DNA from: Flavobacterium sp.
GTDB taxonomy: Bacteria > Bacteroidota > Bacteroidia > Flavobacteriales > Flavobacteriaceae
DNA length: 64,000 bases
Reading direction: 5' to 3'
NCBI RefSeq assembly: GCF_027531705.1
Contig: NZ_JAPZSP010000018.1
Coordinates: 62,001-126,000, forward strand
Shown: one piece after another, positions 9,050 to 20,400 of the stretch
Layout: every line of letters starts with the position of its first letter
Position numbering within the stretch: the stretch's first letter is position 1
Translations under genes and position numbers: made by a program
The notes under the pieces: generated by a model
Told to the model about the DNA's origin: nothing
What the model saw: only the letters and a program-made list of their open reading frames with translations
The model's database searches: none

Positions 9050-9409
9050 ATGAAATTTATATCTAATTATATAGCTACTTTTATTATTGTGCTAATCTTT
9101 ACTTCTTGTGAATCAAACACTTATTCTGAAATTGAAGGTGAAACAATCGTTACCAATCCAACTTATCAAAAAGACATAAAACCCATAATTGATTCAAATT
9201 GTATCAGTTGTCATGATAATGGTTCAGGAATTGGCGGTTTTCCATTATTAACATATGATGACGTGAGATTATCTACCGAATCTGGTAATTTAATTTTCAG
9301 AATTGAATCAGCTACTGGCGAGCTGTCAATGCCTCGTAATGCAACAAAATTAAGTCCATCAAAAATTAATTTGATTAAACTTTGGGCAGCAAATAACTAT
9401 CCTAATTAA
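9050..9409 (+). CDS. Small c-type cytochrome lipoprotein
   Basis: The 119-residue product has a type II signal peptide with lipobox IFTSC. A single CISCH heme c attachment motif follows, with a Met (SMPRN) about 50 residues later as the probable sixth ligand. The preceding YQKDIKPIIDSNCISCH is typical of planctomycete-type and flavobacterial cytochrome domains. The predicted role is one-electron transfer at the membrane surface. The neighbours are the DUF5777 barrel (11 nt upstream) and YceI (11 nt downstream). The presence of a heme protein is the main reason to read this operon as a redox module. Confidence 0.88.
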   Translation: MKFISNYIATFIIVLIFTSCESNTYSEIEGETIVTNPTYQKDIKPIIDSNCISCHDNGSGIGGFPLLTYDDVRLSTESGNLIFRIESATGELSMPRNATKLSPSKINLIKLWAANNYPN

Positions 9410-9420
9410 AAATTACTACT

Positions 9421-9960
9421 ATGAAAAAGTCAGCAATCCTTTTTGTCCTTTTACTATCTGCCGTGACTGTTTTTTCACAAAAATTGAACACACGATCAGG
9501 CGAAATAAAGTTTGAAGCATCAATGCCAGCACTTGAAGAAGTTGCCGCAAAAACCAATAGTGCTTCATGTGTTTTAGACCAATCTTCGGGTGATTTTGCA
9601 GCGTTAGTTTTAGTAAAGTCATTCAAATTTAAAGTTCCATTGATGGAAGAACATTTTAATGAAAATTATATTGAATCGTCAAAATTTCCAAAAGCGACAT
9701 TTAAAGGTAAAATTGTAAATTATGACAAATCTAAAACAGGAAAAACAACCTACGATTTAGAAGGTGATTTGACTATACATGGTGTTACTAAAAAAGTTAA
9801 AACCAAAATTACAACTGAAACTAAAAGTGGAAAAGTGGAAGCTAAAAGTAGTTTTTCGGTAAAAGCTGAAGATTATAATATTGAAATCCCGAATTTGGTA
9901 AAAAATAAAATTGCCAAAAATATAACTATCGATTGCTTGTTTTCTTTAGCAGCCAAATAA
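9421..9960 (+). CDS. YceI-family periplasmic lipocalin-like protein
   Basis: The 179-residue product has a signal peptide (MKKSAILFVLLLSAVTVFSQ) and a YceI-type beta-barrel. The barrel contains GEIKFEASMP, SFKFKVPLMEEHFNENYIES, FPKATFKGKI and GDLTIHGVTKKVKTK, the last being the most typical family signature. YceI proteins bind long isoprenoids or similar amphiphiles and are often found beside cytochromes. It is the last gene of the run starting at 6479. Its stop codon (TAA, 9958-9960) directly abuts the stop of the convergent PD40 gene with no base between, so the two transcripts must overlap at their 3' ends unless termination occurs inside a coding region. Confidence 0.92.
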   Translation: MKKSAILFVLLLSAVTVFSQKLNTRSGEIKFEASMPALEEVAAKTNSASCVLDQSSGDFAALVLVKSFKFKVPLMEEHFNENYIESSKFPKATFKGKIVNYDKSKTGKTTYDLEGDLTIHGVTKKVKTKITTETKSGKVEAKSSFSVKAEDYNIEIPNLVKNKIAKNITIDCLFSLAAK

Positions 9961-11451
9961 CTAATTTATTATTTTAAATAGCTCAATCGTATAGCGAACT
10001 TTACCATCATTGGTAGTTATTATTTCTTCTTCAAAAGGATAATATAAGTTATTGATAGCTTTTAGTAGATACTTGGTGTTAGGTTTTGCTTTCAGAATAA
10101 ATTCTGTTTTATTGCTTGACACCAATTCTGCTACTTTTACACCTTTCATATCGAACAAAACAACGTTTGTATTTGGCAATGGATTTTTGGTGTTTTTATC
10201 AATAACATTTCCTTGAACAAAGAAGTTCGTTTCATTTTTTACTCTTTTAAAAGAAAACAAGTTTGTATTGCCACCATCTCGATTTGAGGTCATAAATCCT
10301 ATATCGGTAGTATTGTTTACACTGAATGCAAAATCATCAAAATTGCTATTTATAGTAGCTCCAAGATTTAAAACATTTAGATAATCGTTGCCAAAAACAT
10401 CACACATGTAAATGTCAAGTCCACCCATTCCTTGATGTCCGTTAGACGAGAAGTATAAAACTGCATTATCTTCAGAAATATATGGCGATTTTTCTTCTTG
10501 AATAGTATTTACACTTTTTCCAACGTTTATCGGATTACTATAAGTTCCATTCTTATCAATATTTACATAAAAAATATCAAATCCTCCAATTGAACCTTCG
10601 CGATTACTTGAAAAATAAAGTCGTTTTCCATCACGACTCAAAATAGGACTTTCGTATGAAGACTTAACATCACAAAATGGAAGCTTTGTTCCGCTAATCC
10701 AAACACCATTTATTAATTCAGCTTTATAGATTGATTTAGTTGCAAAATGAATTGCACTAGCTTTAGCTTTTTTATCATTAGTTCTACAAAAATAAACGGT
10801 TTTACCATCTATTGAAAAAGTTGGAGAACTCTCATGTAATTTCGAATTCAATTCTTTAGAAAAAGGCTTCGCATTTATAATTAAACCAACCTTATTAACA
10901 TCGGCAACAACAAAATCATAGTCCGATTCAACATTTCCTGCATAGTTAGGCATATTACCTTTTTTGGCAGAAGCATAAATCACTTGATCTTGGTAAGATG
11001 TTACTCCATAATCGCCATTTGTATTGTTTTTAGACATCATCTGAATGTCATAGGAATACGGAATAAGCGACTTTAGATTGTATAAAAAGTTAGGTGTAAT
11101 AATAGAATACTTCAAATACAAACTCATAATTGGGTCAGATTTGGTATAATCACCCGTTTTCATAAGAGCTTGAGCGTAGTTAAAATAATTTTGAGATTGA
11201 AGTGAATCTTTATAATCAGCAATCAATTTATCGTATACATTTATTGCTTCTGATAGTTTATTTTGAAACAAATAACAATCGGCTAGATTAGATAAAATTG
11301 GGTATGACTGGGCTAATTTTTCATATTCAACTGCAGCTTCAGCAAACTGCTTATTAGCAAATAATTTATCGGCTTTTTTAGAATTACTGCTTTGAGAAAT
11401 TCCTTGAGCAAAAATCCCAAAAAGTAATAGAAAAGTATATAGTATTTTCAT
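9961..11451 (-). CDS. TPR/PD40 envelope protein lacking the OmpA domain (truncated twin of the upstream gene)
   Basis: The 496-residue protein has a signal peptide and TPR-like helices (KKADKLFANKQFAEAAVEYE). PD40 propeller repeats follow (HESSPTFSIDGKTVYF, YFSSNREGSIGGFDIFYV, YFSSNGHQGMGGLDIYM), then a CarboxypepD_reg-like domain (VIDKNTKNPLPNTNVVLFD). It aligns throughout with the 624-residue upstream neighbour but stops directly after RYTIELF, exactly where the neighbour continues into its OmpA peptidoglycan-binding domain. It is thus a tandem duplicate that lost, or never had, the cell-wall anchor. A possible promoter of its own (TTG at 11564-11562, N23, TAATTTTG at 11538-11531) lies in the 104-nt gap, though the match is borderline. 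Confidence 0.88.
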   Translation of the reverse strand: MKILYTFLLLFGIFAQGISQSSNSKKADKLFANKQFAEAAVEYEKLAQSYPILSNLADCYLFQNKLSEAINVYDKLIADYKDSLQSQNYFNYAQALMKTGDYTKSDPIMSLYLKYSIITPNFLYNLKSLIPYSYDIQMMSKNNTNGDYGVTSYQDQVIYASAKKGNMPNYAGNVESDYDFVVADVNKVGLIINAKPFSKELNSKLHESSPTFSIDGKTVYFCRTNDKKAKASAIHFATKSIYKAELINGVWISGTKLPFCDVKSSYESPILSRDGKRLYFSSNREGSIGGFDIFYVNIDKNGTYSNPINVGKSVNTIQEEKSPYISEDNAVLYFSSNGHQGMGGLDIYMCDVFGNDYLNVLNLGATINSNFDDFAFSVNNTTDIGFMTSNRDGGNTNLFSFKRVKNETNFFVQGNVIDKNTKNPLPNTNVVLFDMKGVKVAELVSSNKTEFILKAKPNTKYLLKAINNLYYPFEEEIITTNDGKVRYTIELFKIIN

Positions 11452-11555
11452 TTGTTTTTTTACCTAAAAATCAACGATAATATTAATCAAAATAGGTCTT
11501 TAATCAATTTGATTTTTTATTTGTTACAAACAAAATTATTAACACTTTAGTCTAA

Positions 11556-13430
11556 CTATTTCAAAATAATAAATTCGCAACGTCTATTGATAGAATGCTC
11601 GTCTTCAGAACAATTATCACCACATCTAATTAATGGAATTGCTTCTCCAAATCCTTTAGAACGAAGTCTTCTTTTATCAATTCCTTTCCCAACGAGATAT
11701 TCTAAAGTTGCTAAAGCCCTTCTGTTAGACAACATTAGGTTAAAAGTTTCACTTGCTCTTGAATCGGTATGTGCTCCTAACTCAATTTCCATTTCAGGAT
11801 ATTTGACAAGCAAATCATAAAGAACATCCAAAATTCTTGCTGCATCTGGTTTGATTTCCCATTTATTAAAATCAAAATAAATATTTTCAAGCACAATTTG
11901 CACTTTACCATCTTGTCGCTTGGTTATAATTTCCTCTGCGTCATCATAGCATTCCATAAAAAGTTCGATAGAATAACGCATTTTCCCTTCTTCATTGGTA
12001 ACAAATTCTTGCTCATAAGGAATGTAGAAATTTTTTACAGCACGAATTTTATATTTAGTATTTGGCTGAGTTATAAAAGTGTAATCAGCTTTTGCACCTA
12101 CAACCATTTCACCAGCCACATTTCCTTTATCATCATACAAAGTTACTGTTGTTCCTGGCAAAAATTCTTTAGTATTTTTATCTTTTATATCACCTTGCAA
12201 TACAAAATTATCTTCGTTTTCTATTCTTTGAAAAGAGTATAAATTATCAATTCCTTTTCTATTAGATGATAAAAAACCTCTATTTGTTTGTTCATCAACC
12301 ACATAAGCAAAATCGTCAGAATTACTATTGATAGTTGCTCCTAAATTAACCGGTTTATGAAAATCGCCATTTACCGATTCGCTCATAAACAAATCCAATC
12401 CTCCCATACCTTGATGACCATCGGAAGCAAAGTACAAAATAGATTCATCTTCATTTACAAAAGGAAATTGTTCCCTGTGAATTGTATTGACCAAATTTCC
12501 TAGATTAATAGGTGAACCATAAGTTCCATCATCATTTATCGTGACAACATATATATCAAAAGAACCAATAGAACCTGGCATATCACTTGAAAAATATAAT
12601 TTTTTTCCATCTTTACTCAAAACAGGATGTTGCGTTGAATAGGTGTCGCTGCAAAACGGAAGTTCATTTATATTTTCCCATTTACCATTGTTAAATTCAG
12701 CTTTAAAAATCTTAACACTGGCAAATTTTTCATCACCAACTTTAACCTTTTTATCATTTGTTCTATTAAAATACATTATTTTTCTATCACTTGAAAAAGT
12801 TGGAGAACTTTCATGCGTTTTAGTATTTATTTCTTTTGGAAAAGGCTCCACATTAGTCAATAGCCCATTTTCATCCATAGTAGCCGTAAATAAATCTAGA
12901 TAAGGTTTCCCATTCCATTCATACTCTGGGTTAGCATTATTTCTTGCTGATGCAAAAGCAACTTTATCTCCGAAAATCGCAATACCAAAATCACCATTTG
13001 TGGTATTTTTAGTCATTAATTGTAAATTATAATTATACGGAACAATTGATGCTAAATTGGAAATAAATACAGGTGTATCAACATTATATTTTAAATATTC
13101 ACTCATTATGACATCAGCCTTAACGTAGTCACCAGTTCCCATAATTGCCTGAGCATATTTGAAATAAGTTTCGGGATTTATAGAATCTTTTCCGGTAAGA
13201 AATAATTTGCCATAAACCCTAACAGCATCATTCATTTGATAATTATTGTAATAACAATCGCCTAAATTCTGAAGCAAAGACTGATTTTCTTTTAATTTTT
13301 CATAGATAGCCGCTGCCTGAACAAAAGATTTCTTTTTGAACAAACCATCTGCTTTTTTCTGACTTCCCTTCTGCCCTATTGCCAGAAAAGAAAAGAATAG
13401 TAAAAAGAATATGTTAAAGTACTTTTTCAT
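11556..13430 (-). CDS. OmpA-family TPR/PD40 protein of a T9SS type B export cassette
   Basis: The 624-residue protein contains a signal peptide, TPR-like repeats (about 25-130), a PD40 propeller (about 150-390), a CarboxypepD_reg-like domain (about 395-480) and an OmpA domain (about 505-624). The OmpA domain shows NIYFDFNKWEIKPDAARIL, HTDSRASETFNLMLSNRRA with the Asp and Arg that bind diaminopimelate, and INRRCEF. Proteins of this plan sit in the outer membrane or periplasm, are tethered to peptidoglycan, and occur next to PorP/SprF genes. It lies 9 nt downstream of the PorP/SprF gene. It probably helps secrete or attach the giant adhesin encoded first in the operon. Confidence 0.93.
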   Translation of the reverse strand: MKKYFNIFFLLFFSFLAIGQKGSQKKADGLFKKKSFVQAAAIYEKLKENQSLLQNLGDCYYNNYQMNDAVRVYGKLFLTGKDSINPETYFKYAQAIMGTGDYVKADVIMSEYLKYNVDTPVFISNLASIVPYNYNLQLMTKNTTNGDFGIAIFGDKVAFASARNNANPEYEWNGKPYLDLFTATMDENGLLTNVEPFPKEINTKTHESSPTFSSDRKIMYFNRTNDKKVKVGDEKFASVKIFKAEFNNGKWENINELPFCSDTYSTQHPVLSKDGKKLYFSSDMPGSIGSFDIYVVTINDDGTYGSPINLGNLVNTIHREQFPFVNEDESILYFASDGHQGMGGLDLFMSESVNGDFHKPVNLGATINSNSDDFAYVVDEQTNRGFLSSNRKGIDNLYSFQRIENEDNFVLQGDIKDKNTKEFLPGTTVTLYDDKGNVAGEMVVGAKADYTFITQPNTKYKIRAVKNFYIPYEQEFVTNEEGKMRYSIELFMECYDDAEEIITKRQDGKVQIVLENIYFDFNKWEIKPDAARILDVLYDLLVKYPEMEIELGAHTDSRASETFNLMLSNRRALATLEYLVGKGIDKRRLRSKGFGEAIPLIRCGDNCSEDEHSINRRCEFIILK

Positions 13431-13439
13431 ATTTTTTCT

Positions 13440-14390
13440 TTAGAAAAATCTTGGAGATTTGTCATAACCCCCATTTTTAGAATCATCTTTAGACCCTATA
13501 TTAAATAATAAAAATAGTTCATGTGAACCTGAATTATATTTTCCAAGATTTGAAAGCGTATAATCATAAGAATAACCAACCCTTAAATTTGGAGTAATAT
13601 TTATCGTGGTCAAACCGCTAACAGAATCGTCAAATCTATATCCAACACCAAACTCAATTTTGTTATTTATCAAAACATTTGCCGAAAAATCAATTGAAAC
13701 TGGCGCGCCCGAAACACCTTTAGCCATAAAAGCTGGCTTAAATCTATAAGTTTCATTGATATCAAAAACGTAACCACCAGTTAAAAAATAATGTATCGAT
13801 TCAACTCCTGTGGTCTGAATTCCGTCCTTTTTTTCAAGGTGCTTTGTTGTAAGAAGATTTGGGACTGATAAGCCTACATAATATTTATCACTAAAAAAAT
13901 AAGTTCCAGCTCCAACATTAGGAAATGATTTATTAATGTTATTTGCAAATGCCAAATCAGTTTGAATATCAGTAAACTGAAAACCATTAAAATTAGTTTC
14001 AAACAAAGTAATTCCACCTTTTACACCAAAAGAAAGTTTATTTTTTTCGGAAACAGGAATGACATAAGCAAAGTCAGCATAAATATTGTTTTCTTTTACC
14101 ACATCTCCAATTTCGTCATTAATTACTGATAAACCCAATTCGATTTTTTGAGAAATAGGTGTATGAACAAACAAGGTTGCTGTTTTTGGAGCACCAACAG
14201 CTCCAACCCATTGCGTTCTGTATAAACCACCAACATTAATTACCTTCTCAGTTTGCGTTGCATATGCAGGATTTATTACATTCATATTATACATATAATG
14301 TGTAAACTGTGGATCTTGTTGAGCGCTTACCATAGTAGAAACCATGATAACAAATGCAAAGATTATATGTTTTATAGATACTATTCTCAT
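13440..14390 (-). CDS. PorP/SprF-family type IX secretion-associated outer-membrane protein
   Basis: The 316-residue product has a signal peptide followed by QQDPQFTHYMYNMNVINPAYA, the characteristic N-terminal motif of PorP/SprF proteins. The rest is an amphipathic beta-barrel. In Flavobacterium johnsoniae, SprF is needed for export of SprB, a type B sorting-domain adhesin, and SprF-like genes lie beside other type B cargo genes. Here it is 10 nt downstream of a 2138-residue type B cargo and 9 nt upstream of the OmpA/PD40 gene, so it is very likely the dedicated partner of that cargo. Confidence 0.94.
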   Translation of the reverse strand: MRIVSIKHIIFAFVIMVSTMVSAQQDPQFTHYMYNMNVINPAYATQTEKVINVGGLYRTQWVGAVGAPKTATLFVHTPISQKIELGLSVINDEIGDVVKENNIYADFAYVIPVSEKNKLSFGVKGGITLFETNFNGFQFTDIQTDLAFANNINKSFPNVGAGTYFFSDKYYVGLSVPNLLTTKHLEKKDGIQTTGVESIHYFLTGGYVFDINETYRFKPAFMAKGVSGAPVSIDFSANVLINNKIEFGVGYRFDDSVSGLTTINITPNLRVGYSYDYTLSNLGKYNSGSHELFLLFNIGSKDDSKNGGYDKSPRFF

Positions 14391-14400
14391 ATTTGCTTTT

Positions 14401-17400
14401 TTATCTACTTAGGTAGATTCGCCCTTGAATTGGTTTTTTTAATTCGCTATTTAATTCTAAAACATAAAAATAAACCCCTACTGGAACGCTTTCTTTACCA
14501 ATAGTCAAGCCATTCGCAGAAGTTGTTCCATCCCAATCTGGCGTGGTTATATCGCCACTATAAAGTACATTTCCGTAACGATTATAAATTTCTAACTTAT
14601 AATTTGGAAATTGTTCCCTTAAATTTTCTATAACAAAAGAGTCATTAATAGTATCAGAGTTAGGAGAAAATCCATCAGGAATTAATAATTCATTACAAAA
14701 AGACAAATCTACAGTAACTTGTAATCTTGGTGTGCTTTCACAACCTGCAATAGAAAATGTTGCATAATAAGTAGCACCATCTTGAAGCAAATCAGTTGGT
14801 GCATAAACATTACCTAATATAGCGGCATCATACCATAAAACGGGTTGATTTTCGGCAATATTAGTTGATAAATCTTCAATAGTTGGCAAATCTTTTCTGC
14901 AAAATTGATTTCCTTTATTTTCAATATTTGGAGTAGCGAGACCATATACATTAAATGTTACTATAGGAAAACTTGCGCCATTAAGTCCACATAAAGTTAT
15001 TTGGTTAACCAAACTTAAAATTGTAACCGTAATTGAACCGGCAACTGACAAAACAGATTTTGGTATTTCAAAACTACCTGAGCCACTAGTAAAGTTAATA
15101 GGAATTGTTGTAATGATTGAATTTGCACCTGTTAATTCATATGTTAGTGTATAACTACCATTTAAACTTAAAGCATTAGTAATCGAAACTATATTTGAAG
15201 AATTTATACAAATTGGATCATTAGCAACAGTCACATTTGCATCAGTAATATTTGGTGCTTCCAAGGCTACAAAATTTGAAGTAACCGATTCTGACAAATT
15301 AGAACATCCTGTTATCGAGTTCAAAACACCTGTTACATTCAAAACATAAGTGCCAAAATTTGGTAACGAAGCTGCTGGAATGACAAATGAGCCAGCTCCC
15401 GCAACTATTGAAGTAACCGCAGAAACTCCTATTGATGGTATTGCTGTTGGTATAGTATAGTTAAACAGATAATCTCCATCGGATAAACTAGTCGCTCCAG
15501 CAATTACAACTACAACATCATTTCCAAAACAAACAGTTGCAATTGAAATATTTGCATCAACAATATCTGGAATTGGACTTATTGTTATTTCTTTAAAAAT
15601 ATTTGATAAACTTGAAGTACAATTAGTTATAGTATTTACTACATTTAAAAATGTTATTGTTGTATTTCCTACATTAGGAATTAGTGCAGAATCAATAACA
15701 AAACTAGAACTACCTGCGACTACATTAATTGTAGCTATTTGATTTGGAGAACTATTACTACCAGAAAGCACGTAAGTAATTGTATAATTTCCATCAATCA
15801 TATTAATTAAATTCACTGCTAAATTTTCACCCAAACAATAAGGAGAAACTACAGTAATATCAGGAATTGCCAAAACTGGATTTGATAATAAAATAAAATG
15901 AACTGCTTCATTATCAACTCCGCATTCATTAGAAATTGTATAAGTAAAGTTGTAAGTTCCAGCAGCAAAAGCTGAATAATCAATACTACTATTTACAGTT
16001 TGTCCTGAAGCATCTTTCCAAGTTCCGCCTAACTGATTTCCTGATAATAAAGTAAATAAATCTATTGTTCCTCCAGAATTACAAATTGGAGCGATTGGAT
16101 TAAATGTTCCCGCATATGGTATTGGATCAATTTTTAAAGTTACCACTGCAGAATCGGTTGAACATGGAGAAACACCTCCACTAACGGTATAAGTGAATTG
16201 ATGGTTTCCAACAGTCAACAATGATGGATTAATTATATTTGAAACAATGACATTATTACTATCTGTCCATACACCAACACCTTGATTACCATTTAATCCA
16301 GTAAACAAATCTACATTTGTTGACGTTGTACAAGCTTTTACAAGCAATGGAGCATTCAATCCACCAGCATTTGGAGATTGAACCACAGAAACTGTAACCG
16401 TTGCGGTATCCTCTGCACACAAACCGCCACCAATTGTATAAGTATAAACACCTGGCAAATCAACCATCGGATTAAAAACACCTGAATTACTTGCTAATGT
16501 TGGTGTCCAACTTCCTCCAGTTTGTGGAGTTCCTTGCAAATAGGAAAATAAATCTGCAGGTGCATAATTGGTGCAGAAAAAAGCAGTTCCATCTTCTCCA
16601 GCACTAGGAACAGGATTTACCGTTACTAAAACTGTTGCAGAATCATTACTACAAGTTCCTGTACCGCTAAAAGAATAGGTATACAAACCTGGTGTATTGG
16701 TTGCAGGATTAAATATTCCTCCTGGTAAAGATGGTGTCCATGCTCCACCCACATCTGGATTTCCTCCTAAAAAAGTAAATAAACTAAGAGGATTACTATT
16801 CGAGCAAAATGGAGCTACATTAGAAATACCTGCATTTGGCCCATCAACAACATTAATTATTAAAACAGCACTAGCATCTTGACAAGGACCAACACCGCTT
16901 ACTGTATAGGTATAATTGCCAGTAATATCAATAGCTGGATTAAACACGCCTGTATTACTTGCCAATGCTGGTGACCATGTTCCCCCAACTTGAGGATTTC
17001 CACCAAGCAAAGTAAATAAATCTATTGGATCTGTATTTGTACACAAAATATGAGAACCACCTGTACCAGCATTAGGTTTATCAATTTTCAAAACAGTGAC
17101 AGTAGCGACTGAATTTGGGCAAGGAGAAATCCCAGGTACAGTATATGTGTAAATTCCTGAGCTATCAATAAGTGAATTAAAAAAACCTGTTCCTACCGAA
17201 CCATTTGGGTTTGTCCAAATACCACCAGTTTGAGCAGTTGCTCCCAATAATAAGAATAAATTTTGAATTCCATCATCAGAACAAACTTGTATACTTGTAG
17301 AAGTTCCCGCAATTGCTGGTTGCAAAACTATTATAGTAACTATAGCATTGTTAAGCAATTTTGTACAACTTGGCACATCATTAGAAGTAACACTAATTAG

Positions 17401-20400
17401 TGAAATAGTTGTGGTTGTGGTATAAGAATCACTAAATGTAAATACACCTTGATTATTCAAAACAATGGTATGATTTGTCCCATTTGAGGAATAAACTACT
17501 GTTGCATTCGGTGTTCCATTTATTGTTACTAGAGCAGTTTCTCCATAACAAACTGTTGCAGTTCCTGTTATAGTCGCAAAAGGCAATTGCTTTACCGTTA
17601 TTGTATAATTACCAGATAAAAGGCTACTACATAAAGTTATTCCCGAAGTCACAACACTTACTAAAGTATATATTGTAGTTGTAGTATAGGTTGACGAAAT
17701 ACTATTAGTCCCTAAATTATTTAAAACTATAAATTGACTATTACCGTTCATTAAATAATTGACAGTTGCATTTGGTGTTCCTGTAAAAGTAACAACTGCA
17801 GTTGCACCAAAGCAAACTAAATTACTTGAAATTGAAATAGTAGCTGTTGGTAAATCAATTACATTTATTGTTATACTTGTGGTTAAAAGTTTTTCACAAA
17901 TTGGAATTGTCGCAGATGTTATACTAACAAGAGTTACAATTGTAGTTTGAGTTAATGAAACCACAATTTCAGTTGTACCATCAGGTTCAATGACTAATGT
18001 CTGATTTGGATTAGTGCCAACATGATAAACAACCGTTGCTCCTGGTGTTCCAGTAAAAACAATTGTTTTATTACCACCAACACATATTGGATCAGTATTT
18101 AATAACGAAACTACAACTTGCGGCAATGGAATAACATTTATTGATATAGTTTGAGATAAGAATTGACTACAAGGTGTATTACCCGGAACAACTACGCTAA
18201 TCATTGAAATTGTTGTTGTTACAGAATAATTTGCGTGAATTTCCAAAGTACCTGTAGCTGCTATTTGGATAATTTGATTATTACCTGAATTTACTTGATA
18301 GGTCACAATTGCATTTGGCGTTCCTGTAAATGTTAAAATAACATCTTGACCAGCACAAACAGGAACTGAACCAACTGAAGCAGAAACACTTGCAACAGGA
18401 ATTTGAATTACATTTATTGTAACACTACCTGTAACGTTATTTATGCAAGAAATCGAACCACTTGAAACGCTTACAAGATTAAAAACAGTCGTTTGCGTAT
18501 AATTTCCTGAAATTGCAGTTGTTCCATCTGGTTCAATCGTCAATGTTTGATTTGGATTGTTATCTATATGATAAGTGACAGTTGCATTTGGTGTTCCTGT
18601 AAAAACAACTGTTGCGTTTCCACCTGAACAAATTGGATTATTTGTTGAAATAGAAATTGATGCAAAAGGAGTTGGAATAACAGTAATTTGCTCCGTTTGC
18701 GATAATGTTTGACTACATAATGTCACTCCACCTGTAATAGCGTTTACTAAAGAAACTGTAGAATTTATTACCAAATTTGTTGAATAATTCGCTAATCCGT
18801 TTGAATCTAAAACAACTGATAAATTAGTACCATTTATTGTAAAAAAAACAGTTGCATTTGGAGTTCCAGAAAAATTAATTGTTGCTGTATCTCCAGAACA
18901 AATTGGATTTGTTATTATTGGTAAAATTACTGCTGTTGGCAATTGAACAACTTCTAGCGTAATAGTATCAGAAAGATTTTTTTGACAGAAAGTAGTTCCT
19001 ACCGTTATTGAAACACTAACCAAAGTAATAACTGTTGTAGAGGAAAATAATTGATTAAGCGTTGCAGCTCCTAAAGCATTTAGAACAATAGTCTGATTAG
19101 AGCCACCGTTTAATGTATAAATCACTGTTGCATTAGGTGTACCTACAAAAGTAATAACTCCAGTATTTCCGTTACAAATTGGTGTATTTGAAGATACAGA
19201 AGCAACTAAATCTGGAACTACTTCGATGACAATAGAACCTGTCAAATCTTTGCTACAACTAGGAGTTCCTAATGTTGCTGCGTTCACTAAATTAATAATT
19301 GTTGTAACAGTGTAAATATTAGTAAATGTAACTTGTCCAGTTGGTCCAATAACAACTGATTGATTTTGACCATTAACCGTATAATTTACGAAAGTATTTG
19401 GTGTTCCAGAAATTGTAGTAGTTACTGAGCCACCATAACAAACTCTAGTATTCTGAGAAATTGTAACTTCAGGTAATGGTAAAACAGTTAATGTAATTGT
19501 TTGATTTAAAGACGAAACACAACTTAAAACTCCAGAAGAAGCGATGCTTATTAAATTAAAAACAGTAGTTGTTGTATAAATATGAGGAAAACTCGCTAAA
19601 CCATTTGAATCTAAAACAATAGTCTTTATTATTCCATTTTCTAAATAAGTAATAGTTGCATTTGGTGTTCCTTGAAAAGAAACCGTTATCAAATTTCCTC
19701 TACAAATTATTGTTGAGCTCAATGAAATAGTTGCTGATGGAGTTGGTTCAATTATTACATTAACAGTGGCATCATTAAAAGGGCACGCTCCGTTTCCAAC
19801 AGTATAAGTAAAAACATAAGGACTAGATGCTGACGTTAAACCAGCAACATTTAGCGTTCCTAAAAACCCATTAGTTGTTATTACAGGTCCAGTCCATGTA
19901 CCTGAATTTTCAGGAGAACCATTTAATTCATCAAATAAGTTAAAAGGCGCCGTTGACGTAATTTGATTTTCACAAATGTATATTTCTCCATCTAAACCAG
20001 CATTATTTGGCTCAGTCAATGATACAGTTACTGCAAGTCTAGTCTCACTTGAACATGGTATTTCATATGCTTCACAATAATAAGTTTGCCCATCTACTAA
20101 TTGTGTTGTTGGCGATAATTGAATACCATTAGTAGGGACAGAATACCACAAATTACTACTCGCTACTAAATCAGCAACGGTTGGTGGATTAATTGGATCA
20201 TTACAAAATTGTTGAAAAGCATCTCCTGTTGGCTCTAGAGGTTTCAATTTTACCCTTACGGCAACCAATGTTCTAGTTGTTTCGCAACCAGTTATTGGAT
20301 TAGTCTGACTTGCATAATATGGAGTATTATCAATTAATATCGTTGATGCCGTTAATGGAGTTCCACCAGTAGCAGTAGTATACCATTGAACATTATTACC

